Source of the DNA: Geosiphon pyriformis
Taxonomy: Eukaryota > Glomeromycota > Glomeromycetes > Archaeosporales > Geosiphonaceae
Assembly (NCBI GenBank): GCA_016748015.1
Contig: JAAOMT010000085.1
Location: forward strand, 104,967 to 168,966
Reading direction: 5' to 3'
DNA: 64,000 bases
A program made the position numbers and the translations under genes. Positions 25,171-36,565 of this stretch are shown piece after piece; the stretch's first letter is position 1, and each line of letters opens with the position of its first letter. The notes beneath the pieces were generated by a model that made no database searches, was not told the DNA's origin, and saw only the letters and a list, made by a program, of their open reading frames with translations.

Positions 25171-27895
25171 TTAAAAAAAAAATTTGGTTGTATTTTAATT
25201 AAATTAGTTTTAATTTTTAATGATAGTATTTTATGTGCTTTTATAAGATTTAATTATTATTTTTTATAAAATTTATATTAAAATTGGTTTTTATTTAAAA
25301 ATAAATAATAATAACAATATATTTTTTTTTAATAATTTATTTATTACTATTTTTGTTCTTTTAATACTGAAATAATTTATATAATTATGTATATACTATA
25401 GTTAATAATTATATATATAACTATATGTATTATTTAAAAAATTATTATTATTATTTTTAAAAAAATTTTCGAATTTGTGATTTTTTTCTGAAAACAATAA
25501 AAAACATATTGTTTATAAAAAAAAAGTTATAATTCCAAAATAATTTTATAATTTTTGCCAAAAAATTGTTCATAGAATTGATCTTTAACTTAATAAAAAA
25601 CTATAGTAAGTAATTAAGAAACTAATATAAAATCTGTAAATCCAAAAATCTATAATTAAAAAATTAGCTAAAAATATTATTAGTATTTAAAAAAATTACA
25701 ACCAAACAATCTTATTTTCTGTTTGTATTTGTTTAAAAATTTTTAAGTTATATAAAAAAAATAGTAAATAGTCTTATTTAAAAGTTTTTGGTAGTTTAAA
25801 TTTTGTTTTTGAATCTTTTTTAATTAATATATTTTACTTATTACATATATGCTTAGAAATAAAACTAAATTATTTCTTATAACTAACTATAAATTACAAT
25901 ATTACTAAGATTAAATAAAAGAATTATTTGTCTAAAATAGTTTTTTTCAAAATTATATTAGCAAAAAACTTTAAAATTAAATATGTTTTTATTATATTAA
26001 GTTTAAATAGACTATTTAATAATAATAAAATATCTAAATACTTATAAAACTTATTTTTTTTATTAAGATTAATAAACTGCTAATTAACAAAAAAACACTA
26101 ATTTTTTAATTAATAAAAATTATCATAATTTTATTATTATTTATTAAAATATTATTTAATAAAAAGAATTTATTTATATTATTTAGAATCTATTAAAATA
26201 TAAATTGGCTGTTTTTATTTAAATTATGTTATTAATAAATATATTAACTATAAAAAATAAAATAAAATAAATTTATTCTTTAATTCTGCTAATTTTAATA
26301 ACAAACTTAATATTAATTTAATAATTATATATATATTTTTGTTTCTTAATTTTATATAAAAAAATATTGTAAAAAATTTTAATAAAAAAATTTTATTTTA
26401 ATTTAATCTATTATATATTTATTTATTAAACTAAAATTTGTTATTACTCTGTTAGTTTTATTATTATAAATGCTGTCTAAAAACTTAATAAATTTATTAT
26501 ATATTTTTATTTTGATTAAATTATTTTTTAAATAATATCAATTAACAAAATTATAAGCTTTGTACATATTTTGTAAAATTAATCATAATTTATAATTTTT
26601 TTAAAATGTTTTCTATTACTAAATCAACTATAAAAATCAGAAATTAAATTAAAATATTTTTTAACACAAAAAAATTATTTCTATATAAGACATTAAATTT
26701 GTTATAAGCTAATAAAATCTTATTAAAAAATCTTTGAAAGAATTTTTTAAGCAGTTTTAATTAAGACAATAAATCTAATATTAATTAAAACTCTTTTTTA
26801 TTTATATGATTTGAAAACTATAAATACTTAAGTCTTTTTTTAAAATTAAAAATTTAATTTGTATACTAAATAAAAATTTAAAAACATTTTTAAAATCGAA
26901 TTATTACAATATTTTCAAAGTTTATTAGAGATTTTTAATAATTTTGCAGCTTTTTTATTTGGCAAATTTATGATTATATCTCTTATTTTATCAAATTTAA
27001 TAAAATTTATAACTTTAAAAAAAGCTTTATTAACATAAATTAAAAATAAATATTAATAATACTATAAATCAAAAATTTTGCTTTAAATTTTTTTTTTTAG
27101 TTTAACTTTTTATAATTTTATTTATCTTAAATTTAATTTTCTTAAAATTCAAAACCAGTTTTTTCTAATAACTAAATAATTTAAAATTATTTTCTAAAAA
27201 AAATACTTTAAAATACTTTAATATATTTTTAATAATATAACTTTTGTTAATTTCAAAGTTTTTTATTTATTTATTAATAGCAGCTTTAATTTTTAAATTC
27301 TTAGCTTTTTAAAAATTTTTTATATTGAACAAAATAAATTTTATATTATTAAAACTAATATTTAAATCTAATAAAAACTAAAATTTTAATATATTATTAT
27401 TATTAACAAATGTTTAATAGCTTAACAAATAATTAAGTTTGGTATTTAACTTTATTTTTAATGTTTTATCAATCTTAAAAACCAGTAATTTAAATTTATA
27501 AAACTAAAAAAAAACTTTAATAAATGCACTATTAAATTTTTTATATTAATACTTAATAAATATTTTATTTATTAAAAAACAAACTATTTTTTAAATAATA
27601 TTTTATATTGTATTTATATTTAAAAACTTATTTATAATGATAAATTTATTAGAATACATATTAATATAACAGCTTTGAAATAATTTTACTTAAATTATTA
27701 ATATTTTTGAAATTAAACTTCTAATAGTTTTTGTTAATCTGTTTAAAAAAAAAATCAACTATATATTCAGCAAATTATTTAAAAAAAAAACAGTTTAGTA
27801 ATTAGTATTGAAATAATTATTAATCTCTAAAACATTTTATTTAATTATTATATTAATAAAATTAATAAAAATAAAACAATATAAAAAATTTAAAA
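25171..27895 (-). mobile_element. LINE copy F, extreme AT decay
   Basis: Minus-strand relic that aligns with LINE B from the RNase H/thumb region (25500-25740 matches about 12100-12460 of B) through RT (26530-26600 matches the motif A region) to the end of the endonuclease (27700-27840 matches about 14450-14600). The RT box at 26239-26228 reads F-I-N-N. Almost every C/G that can become T/A has done so. The upstream end abuts element D at about 27.9 kb. Confidence 0.7.
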
Positions 27896-28097
27896 AAATC
27901 AACTTTTTGTCTCTTTAATTTTATGATCATAATTAGAGCAAAAAGTAAAAAAGCTGTATCTAATATCTAATAAAATTTCAACCAAAGGTGCTCTTTCTGT
28001 TGTAAAAGCAACTAGACAAAACATTTTAGAAGCCTTTTCTTTATCCAGTAATTGTGATAAGCTGTTTTTAGTAGCCACTAAAACAATTTCCTCATCT

Positions 28098-31044
28098 TTG
28101 GCTGGTTTTTTACCAATCAAAATTCCCTTGAAGAAACACACTTGGATCAGTTTCAGTGTTGTCTCTACTCTAACTAAGAGCCCAAAAGTTTTTAATAATA
28201 GACCAATTAACAAGCTGGTCTTTTTTTCTATAGTTTTTATATCTGGTGCTGCTAACACCTCTTTTTTAAAAAAATGGTCAAAAAAACCAAAAGTTCAGAA
28301 AAGTGGGAGCAGTCACTTGCCTCTGCTATTGTTATACTGAACCTCTTTGTGGTTCCCAATGAGATCTTAAATGAGATCTCCATAATATTATCCAGCATAT
28401 TGTTCAAAATAAGTCTAGATCAACCACTGGCTGTATTGCCAAATATGGTGTCTTCTGATAGATTATCACCAGTTTTAGAAGTAAAACAATTTCCTTCTGT
28501 TGGATCACCTGTTCTTGGGAACTGGGCTGATCAAATGGAAACTAAATCATCTCTTTTTCTAGTTTCTGGTGCTATTTCTGGTGGTACTTAAGAAACTATT
28601 ACTAGTCATTAAAGGTTTGCTGGATGGGTGGTCTTCATTCTGGTGCTTGGTACTACTTTTAAGATTAAATTGGCTTATGTTAAGGCTGTTTTTCAGTCAG
28701 TACATGGTTTTTTGGGTGCAAAGTCAGTATCAAAAAACAATGTGAAGCTGTTTTGTGTGGAGTTTGCTTCTCAAATGTCTTTGGATACTGTATTCTTGGT
28801 TGAGCTTACAAGCTCTATACATTTGGCCACCCTCAAAATTGCCAAGTCTTTGGTAATTTCTGAGTCTGGTTTCCCTTCTACTGCTGTTGCACTGCATTGT
28901 TACTGGAGATTTTTGGTCTTTTTTCTTGAATGTTGTAAATGTCTGTTGGTTGCAAATTCATGTTTTCTAGATGTAGTTGAACCTCCAGTAACTGAATTTA
29001 TCTTCAAATTATCTCCTATAATTTGAACTGCTGGGCTTATAAGTGGAATAACCAATTCTATGCCAGTTATTTTGTATAGTTACATTGTAGTAAACATCAA
29101 CTCTTTTTCAAGAATTGCTTGTCTGGAAGCTCATTAAAATGTGTAGTTACTTTGTTGTGAAAGTCAACTCTTCTATAAGAATCTTATCTGTAGGCTACCC
29201 TAATGATTATAAAAAAAAAATAAAAGAAAATAAAAGAAATGTAAAAGAAATAGAATTCTGTCAAGAAAAACGTTTTCTATCCAGGCCTGGAGTTACTAAT
29301 AGTTTACTAAAATTGGTAGCTAATTAATTTCAAAATGTTAGTTGGGTTTTGAAAATTTTTTAAATGCAATAATTAAAAAATTTGGTTTTTCAAATTATTT
29401 GATATTTTTTTTTTGTGTGTATAGGAATGGTTCTAAGTGATAAATCTAAAGTAAGATATATTTTCTTGAAGAGAAAAGTTCTTCTTTTATACAATTTGTT
29501 ATAGTACTAGTCTATGAACTTGCACTTTTTCTTTTTGCTCAAATTTCAGCAAACTAAAGATATATTTTGATGAACTACAAGTTATTTCACTGAACTATTG
29601 ATTAATTTGAGTAAACTATTTATAATTTTGGTGAATTTTTATAAATTTTGGCAAATTTCATATAAATTTTGGCAAATTTCTGTAAATTTCGGCAAATTTT
29701 AGAATGTTACAAAGTTCAGAGTATTGTGTAATTTGATCATTTTACTTTTTGTTATACTAATTGGATTATTAATTAAATCGTGATATGTGATAAATTGATT
29801 AAATAATAAGTGATAATTTGAATTGATATTAATATATTAATTAATAATAGGAATTATAAAGATAATTTTATGCTAATTAATAGCTAAAATTCTACTGGTA
29901 ACAGCATGATGTGCCCTTGGGTGTGTCTGCTGCTGACATTAAGACAGCTTTCAGTGTGTTTGGTAATATTACTCATGTTGTGCTGAAGTTTGCTGGCGTT
30001 TGGCAATATGTGGTGGTTTATTTTAAAAAGTTGGACTCTGCTGTGTTTGCTTTGAATCATTGATCAGTCTTGGTGGACAAGAATAGTGTTAGAATCCTTC
30101 CTTTGGTAAATCAAAATGAGACTATTTTGTCTCATAATAAGTTTAAAACCAAGTTGGTCAATCTTTCTTCTGAATGCACAGCTTTTGAAATCAGTGATAT
30201 GATTTCTCAAGTTGGTTGTCAGACATGTTTTATCCCTTATTCTCTTGAGTTTGGTTGTTGTTTCCAGTTTGCTTTGGTCACATTTGGTTCCCAAGCTGAT
30301 TTGGACTCTGTTGTTGTCAAAACTAGTACATTGAGAAAATGTCATATTTAATAAAAAACTCCTGGTTGTCGGTGTTGTTTCAAGTGTCAAGAACTGGGCT
30401 ATCTGGCTGCAGACTGTAAGGTTTCTTTATCTTCTTCTCCCAAGTTTCCCAAGGTGTTCACACCACATTTTGTTGGTCTTAAGTTTTATGCCAAGGCTTC
30501 TGCTCCTTTAGACTTTTCTGGATTTCCACCTTTGTTATCTCTTGTTTCTTCTCCAGTTGTTGTTGGTGATCCTTTAGTGCTATTCCAACTGTCTTCTTTG
30601 GAATCTGATTTGACTAAGCTTTCTGTTTTGGTTAAGTCTATTGTTAAGTCTATTGGCTTTCTGGTTACAATTTTTGAACAGTTTATTAATAGTGATTTGG
30701 TTTTAAGTAGTGTTCTTGGTCTTAGGATCAATGAAGTTTTGGTGCATATGGGTTTTTTTAGTAGAACTGTTAGTAAGTTGGGGAGAAAAGTGGTTTCTTT
30801 AAAAAAAGAATGCTGTATAAAGGACATTGATATGTCTGATAATTTAGAGCTTCCACCTGTTGTGAATGATGAAGTGTTTTCCAATTTAATGTCTCTTTGG
30901 GAGCATAAGTCTGTTGATGTTAAAACTAATCCCTTTAAAACTGCTGAGTGGCTAATTGGTTTGGTTTCTTGCAGTGCAACTTTGTTTTCTGTTATTCAAA
31001 AAATGTCATCTTTGGATAAGTTTTCTTCTGTAGTATTAGCATAG
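28098..31044 (+). pseudogene. Element D ORF1, zinc-knuckle gag-like protein
   Basis: Coding blocks run 28098-28270, 28274-28591, 28628-28897, then (after the LTR) 29904-30351 and 30352-31044. The middle block resembles the RRM-like region of LINE ORF1 (FGSQADLDSVVVKTSTLRKC near 30285-30345). The knuckle at 30376-30417 is C-F-K-C-x4-Y-x4-C, with Tyr (TAT, 30400-30402) where the family needs His. The C-terminal third is Ser/Leu-rich, likely helical or coiled (30590-31040). Premature stops near 28588, 30061 and 30350 correspond to Trp/Gln codons. The intact protein would bind element RNA. The opposite-strand open frame over 27899-28258 is taken as a shadow. Confidence 0.72.
28898..29903. repeat. 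Solo LTR with 4-bp target-site duplication
   Basis: 1,006 bp starting TGTTAC and ending GTAACA (6-bp inverted termini), flanked by GCAT at 28894-28897 and again at 29904-29907. Removing the LTR and one GCAT restores an unbroken frame that matches the empty site in element E (about 23900-23925). A partial copy lies at 8879-9659. No internal retroelement sequence remains, so it arose by LTR-LTR recombination. Confidence 0.9.
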
Positions 31045-31289
31045 TGTGTTCTTGACTGGTTTAAGTGGCTAATTACATGTAGAAAATGTATGATTAGCAC
31101 TTAGTTTAAATCGATTCTTCGATGTATTGTTCTAAGTAGCTTTTGGGTCTTACTTGTTAAACTTTAATAAAAAAAAATTAAAAAATAAAACACATAATCA
31201 ATCATTTTTTTAGTATTTTAAAAGTTTTTTTACATGAATGATTTGATAATTAGACTCTTTAACAAAGAATTAATTAAATTTAAGTTAAT

Positions 31290-31545
31290 TTATTTTTTAG
31301 AATTAGCAGAATTTTGAGAACTATTCTTATTAAAGTTTTTATTCAAGATCACAAAAAAAGATTTATTAATAGTTTTAGTAATTAAAAAGTTGATCTTTTT
31401 AGCTTAAAGTAAATATATTGCCAAAACAGTATTAGCATATAATCTTAAAATTAAAACAGAAAACTTGTTCTTAAAAAGCAACTTAACAAACAAAAATTGA
31501 TCAATAACACAACTTGTTAAAATACACATTTTTTATTCATTTATC
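31290..31545 (-). mobile_element. Short LINE endonuclease fragment
   Basis: Matches about 14780-15000 of LINE B (endonuclease region) in the same orientation, with AT-decayed sequence such as AAAAAGTTGATCTTTTTAGC and TTGTTCTTAAAAAGCAACTT. It has no ends of its own and marks the repeat edge beside the first gene island. Confidence 0.6.
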
Positions 31546-32153
31546 CAACTTATTGTTTTACATAGTCAGGTAATTGATAAAAATTACATTAAACATATGA
31601 TTATTACTTTTTCGCCCAATCAAAATTATTATGTATCACGTTTTTTAATAACCAATCAAATAAAATTCTGCAATTTCCGGCCCTAGCCGGACTAATTTTC
31701 CGAGATAATTCCTAGAACAGGGTGTTCCATTTAGATTCATCCATAAAAGAATATTCTCACTTAACTAAAAATAATCAAGGGGTGTACAATTCTGAAATAT
31801 CCGTACTGCAAGAACCAAGAAAATTTTTACTTTAGTAAAATAAATTCAATGAACAAAGATTAGTATATAAATTATTTGTCATTATGGGTGATATTATTAC
31901 GTTTCACGACTGAATGTCATAGTGATTTTAACTCTCTTACAGAGTCCACAGATGTGCTGACAAATTTACATCGAATAATACTTTTAATTTAGATTATCGC
32001 TTCTGTACAAAGTGCAAAAGTAAAAAAGATTTACAAAAATTTTGTGGAATCCTTCTACCTTACGTATATTGAAAATCTAACTAACCCACCCTCTGTTCTC
32101 GCCTATTTTCATCATTTGTGATTGTTCAGATTAAAAAACATCTTGGTTTTCTG
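31546..32153. other. Intergenic DNA downstream of the membrane-protein gene
   Basis: Base composition rises here from repeat-like AT richness to more balanced DNA. It contains the 3' flank of the minus-strand gene. No further gene or RNA was recognised. Confidence 0.5.
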
Positions 32154-33871
32154 TTAAAAATTTGGTGATGCGAATCGATAAATAATATAAATTTCAAATA
32201 ACTGAAAAGCCAAACCTGTCAGAATCCAGACAAGACCTACTCTATCCCCTCCCATTAATAACCTTTTCTTTTGAATGCGCTCGGTAATACGCCGACCAAA
32301 CGTTTCCTTCCCTCGCCACTCCCATGTACCCCGCCACCAACTAAAGCTTCCACCACACCCCAAATCGATAGCACAAATCCCAGGAAAAAAACGACCAACA
32401 TGAATGCCACTGGTACGAAATCTTTGAAAACTTGGGACACCTCCCCATTTGGTTGATCAAAAGCGCTGCCCACCAGGTCAGATATAACGAAACCCATCAA
32501 AAGTAAACTATAAAATGTCATAACAAGGCCTTCACGTACTCGGCTTGTTCCCAATCGCCACCACTTTGCACCATAATTCACCTCATGAAATTCCGAAACA
32601 TCTACACGTTTTTTTTCTTTGAAAAATAACGAGAATAACATCAGAGGTGAATAGTACAGAACAGTAAAGGTGGAATCATAATCCTTGTTTCGAATATCCA
32701 CATAAGTCCATACAGTGACAAAGAAAATATAAAGGAGGAGAAATCCCAATGGTATGATCACCAAAAAAATTGAATTTAGTAAACTTGACTTTCCATCATC
32801 AACTACATTGTTTAATTTGTTGTCTTTGGTAAAGTTTGATGTAGAGCTATGATGAATGAGTTTATAACCAGCGTAAATCAGATTGAAAAGGACAAGAGTT
32901 GAGAACCAAGAAACACGTGACATTATTTGATTCCTTGAAATGACTGGTCCGTATGGGGGTGAAAGATAGGCGTAATTTGACGAAAATGTTAATCCACCAG
33001 CTGCAGTTCCGGGACCACTAGAGACCAGCGTTAAAGGTAACAAATCACTTGAAGCACGATGTTCAGTATCTTTTGAGCGACGTGGACCATGCAAATCAAC
33101 TTCTCGTTTTGTTGATTGTTCAAAAGATCCATGTGGTGTAGAATCTAGGAATATGAGGGAAATAATGTTCTATTAATATCGGGATTAAATAGAAACAGAA
33201 AATCAAAAGGAAAAATTCCAATTTAATATTCTACTCAAACCAATAATTTAAAATTAAAAATCACCATTAGAGTTTGGACCGGCCTGCATTAAACCTTTCT
33301 CCAAATTGTTCGTGGATGTCGAAATATTTCCAGTACCTCCGCCACCTCCCCCCCCTAATAAGTTCAAAGGTCTTAACCCATGGCCATCCATTCGTTGTGG
33401 GACTTCGCTCAAGTTAGGATTTGTATCATAATGCGTATGTGGATTAGTTATCAAGTGTGTTGGCGGCGGGTCATAAACTTCCTCTTCGCTTTCTCCGTCT
33501 TCTTCGAATAATAACTCTTCGTCAATACTTTGTCTTGTTTGCACAGACTCTTCCAACAAAGACAAATCTGAGCTTCGTCTCTGATGTTCTAAAGGTGGTG
33601 GCATTGTGGAAGAACGTATTGGTCGCACTGGTGCAGGAAGTTGCCCGTGGGACATGACTATTAAATTACTCGAGTTTTCACTAATGTGACTAGGAATTGA
33701 GGTAATAATAGGCGTCGCAAGGGATGGAGTAGCAGCGAATATATTTTCGTTTATTGGACCACCACGAAAACGTTCAGAACTTTCAGAGTCACTATCTGAC
33801 GATGCGTCAAAATTATAAATCGGAATAGTATGAAAAGACTCGCTTGGGGCGTCGTCTCCGGTTACATCCAT
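32154..33871 (-). CDS. Multi-pass membrane protein of unknown function (2-3 exons)
   Basis: Exon 1 is 33871-33265, ATG start, 202 codons plus one base. Exon 2 starts at 33144 after a 120-nt intron (GTGATT...CCTAG). It can end at a stop at 32255 (498 aa). Alternatively it is spliced at 32263, over a 47-nt intron, to exon 3 (32215-32154), giving 516 aa with frame kept. I favour the spliced form because the added tail is hydrophobic and ends cleanly. The first ~200 residues are polar, acidic and Ser/Pro-rich with a poly-Gly run, probably disordered and cytosolic. Four or five hydrophobic segments follow, at about residues 282-300, 325-350, 361-375, 405-428 and 445-468. I do not recognise the family. 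The expressed form needs RNA data. Confidence 0.75.
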
Positions 33872-34200
33872 ATTTTAGCTAGGACCCTTTTGAAGTGAAA
33901 AAAACTAGTAAACGAGTACTGTGTATCTGGGGGTGTGTCAAACTTTCAGAAAGAGGAAACAACGGGAACAAGTTTAGAGTCAAGAAACTCGCATAAAAAG
34001 GTATAGCTTGGCAAGTTTTGGGGAAGGCAGTGAAAAAACAAGATACAGATGCTGACAAGTTGTTAACCAGACCCGACAATGGTTACGACCAGGACAAAAA
34101 AGAAAAATTGACAAGTAACCCTTATTGAAAAAAGAAAAGGAATAATAATATATTGGGATATACATTACTGTGGAGTAAAGTAAAATAGTATTTCTTTTGG
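33872..34200. promoter_or_regulatory. Upstream region of the membrane-protein gene
   Basis: It lies directly 5' of the minus-strand ATG at 33871. The first in-frame ATG sits in an A-rich context (AAAATATGG). No defined transcription-factor site can be asserted from sequence alone. Confidence 0.35.
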
Positions 34201-35640
34201 TGGTTGTAAGAAGGCTTTTACCAGCAAGGCTGAAGAAGAGCAGAATACCGAAAGAGTCGGAAGTTGAAAAGCCTCACGATTTTATTCCATTCGATAAGAA
34301 AAATGGCCCAAAAAGGGCGAGAACTTGGAACCCTGCCCTCTGTAGGGAGGGAAAGAATTTTAAGATCACTAGAATCGTAAACATTTGAAAGTTTACCCCA
34401 TTCTAAAGATTTTGCCATTTTAATATCACTGATAATTCTTCTCCCAAAGTTGCCTTTGGAGTTACCTATTTTCTCGATTCCAAAATTTGCTTTCAAAGAT
34501 TAATAATTTTCTATTATTATCAGAATCTTAATCAGCAAGGCTTAAGAAAATTGGCTTAGTTTAATTTTCAAGCAGCTGGTGAGGTTATCGTCTCAAGTAA
34601 AATGCCCAAAACGAAGTTTAAAAAATTCTTGATCAAGTACAAGAGTATAAAGCGTTCTATAAATCATAACCAGCAAAGTTGCTTGAAAACTTTCTTGCTC
34701 GTTTAATATGACATGTTCTCATTCTTGTTCTTCCTTGCAAAAACTTCGCCTTACCAAATTTCAAAAGGGGCAAAGCCATCAAAGAAATTAACTTCGAATT
34801 ATATCATTGCGTGAATAGTCTTAGGAAAAACGATGTAACTTCACGAATGATGGTTTTAAAAACCTTCATTCTTGATTATAAAAAGAATGAATTAGAGATT
34901 GAAAAGAACAAGGAGAATTTTTACGATGGAAAAAAGTGGAGATTTAGCCACAAGATTCATACATAGATATATTCTAGTTTTTTGATATTTGTTAAAATTA
35001 AGGAAATTTGATTCAGAAAAAAGAGGGTTCCATTTTCTAGAGCTCGTAGAAAAGTGGACGAAAAATATTGTTATTAAAAAAGACCCTTCGGGAACCTGGC
35101 ATCACTCCCAACTTACAAAAGTGCAATCTTTATGTCGCCTCCCTTTCATATTCAAACCCTCGATTGTTTCAAAGGCTTCACCTCCTTTTAGTAACAATGA
35201 GATTGATTTAATATTGGACTCGTAGTATAATTTCCGCTACCTTACCACACAGTCTTTTTCGATTTAGGGAACCAAGAGAAGAACCCTATCTAAATTACTT
35301 TTCCTATGCTCTTCCTACAAAACAATGGATATCAACGAATTTCTCACAGCCACTACGTACCCAGTGGGGCTTGGTGTGTCTAATGCATCAACCGATTGTT
35401 TCATTCACTAATTTTCTCGTTTTAGAATTTTCAGAAGATGTATTCTAATTCTCGTCCAAGTTGAATGATTGAGTATCTTACTTTAATCAAATGTTCTTTA
35501 TATTTAGTAGTGACCACACTCAAGCCATATAATGATATTGTAAACCACAAGTTTGTATTCCAAGATGAATAGCACATTTAGCGTGCCCGTTATGGCAATG
35601 GAACACCATTCAAGTCACAAAGCATCAATTCTTAAAATAT
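34200..35640. other. Possible gene remnants in the first gene island
   Basis: Balanced base composition unlike the flanking repeats, with medium open stretches on both strands: 34496-34218 minus (92 codons); 34720-34965 plus, with a Lys/Glu-rich end; and 34989-35225 plus (78 codons, containing FHFLELVEKWTKNIVIKK). I could not join these with plausible splice sites or recognise a family. They may be exons of a small unknown gene or decayed host sequence. Nothing is called as a CDS. Confidence 0.35.
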
Positions 35641-35947
35641 GTTATATTAAAAAAATAAAATGTAAAATAATTTTAAAAATTTTAATATTGTAACTTTTAT
35701 AAAAATTAAATATTAATATTAAGATAATTTTATTTATTAAAAATAATAACTTCTTTTAAAAATAACATTTCTTAATTAAAATTAAAAATATTTTAATTAA
35801 TATTTTATATTTACAATACATATTTACAATTATATAATTTTTAATTAAAATTATGTTACAATTAAATAAAAATTTTTTTTTCTATTATTATAATTACAAT
35901 TAAAACAAAGTTATAAACACTATAGTGTTTAAAATTACTAATAGTAT

Positions 35948-36565
35948 TGTTATGATTAAAACTCATAGTTTTTATTAATTATTACATATATTAATCTGAT
36001 CATTAACCTAGTTATTGATCTGGTTGTTGACTATTTTTAATAATTATATAAACAATAAGTTCTTTAGCTATAATAATATTAATAATTAATAATTGAATAT
36101 AAGAAATAAAAGAAATAAAATAACAACTATTATTTTAATATTTCTTATATTATTTATTTTCTTTTTTCTACTTTTAAGTATCTGAACATCTTGAGATAAA
36201 AATTACTTGTTGGCATTTTTTTATCTAATTCATGTAATTGTAATATTTGAAAATTATTGAATAAAATATGATTAAAAAGCATATCTAATATCTGATATTG
36301 AATTCTAAGAGCACCAACATAAGACATAGAATTATAGCAGTGTGTTATTATTTATTAACAATACAAACTATTCCTCTACTTTCAAATTTTTTGATTATTT
36401 TTTGAAAAAAATAGCAACTAAGATATTTTATAAGACTAATCTTACATATTAAATCTATATTTATTTAATTTATTTCTTAAAATTGAATTTTTTTTTATCT
36501 ATTCTATTACTATACAATTTTGTTTTTTCTTGTTATTTGTTAGCTTATTATTTCAATCTGTAACA
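35948..36565 (+). repeat. Gypsy-2 5' LTR
   Basis: 618 bp, begins TGTTATGATT and ends TGTAACA (TGTTA/TAACA inverted ends). A TGG at 36572, shortly after the LTR, could begin the tRNA primer-binding site, but the match cannot be verified by eye. The end TAACA is shared with the truncated copy ending at 10221. Confidence 0.85.

Larger units (their letters stand above)
27905..31175 (+). mobile_element. Element D: half-LINE (ORF1 plus LINE 3' module), split by a solo LTR
   Basis: A second retroelement type: a gag-like ORF1 distantly like that of the LINE but with its own sequence, followed within a few bases of its stop (31042-31044) by the 3' UTR module shared with LINE B (GATTAGCACTTAGTTTA, GATGTATTG, GCTTTTGGG, CTTGTTAAAC, A-tail). 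There is no ORF2. Copy E has the same junction, so this is a family rather than a one-off deletion. A frameshift lies at the A-run near 28265-28275, and a 1,006-bp solo LTR interrupts ORF1. Confidence 0.8.

Noticed and set aside
27899-28258. 119-codon open frame on the minus strand
   Set aside because: It lies antisense to the element D ORF1 5' region, whose plus-strand reading is colinear with copy E and continues in the downstream gag blocks. Treated as a shadow frame.
30064-30884. Minus-strand open frames of 108 and 132 codons
   Set aside because: They are exactly antisense to element D ORF1, which has the zinc knuckle and matches copy E; no independent motif.
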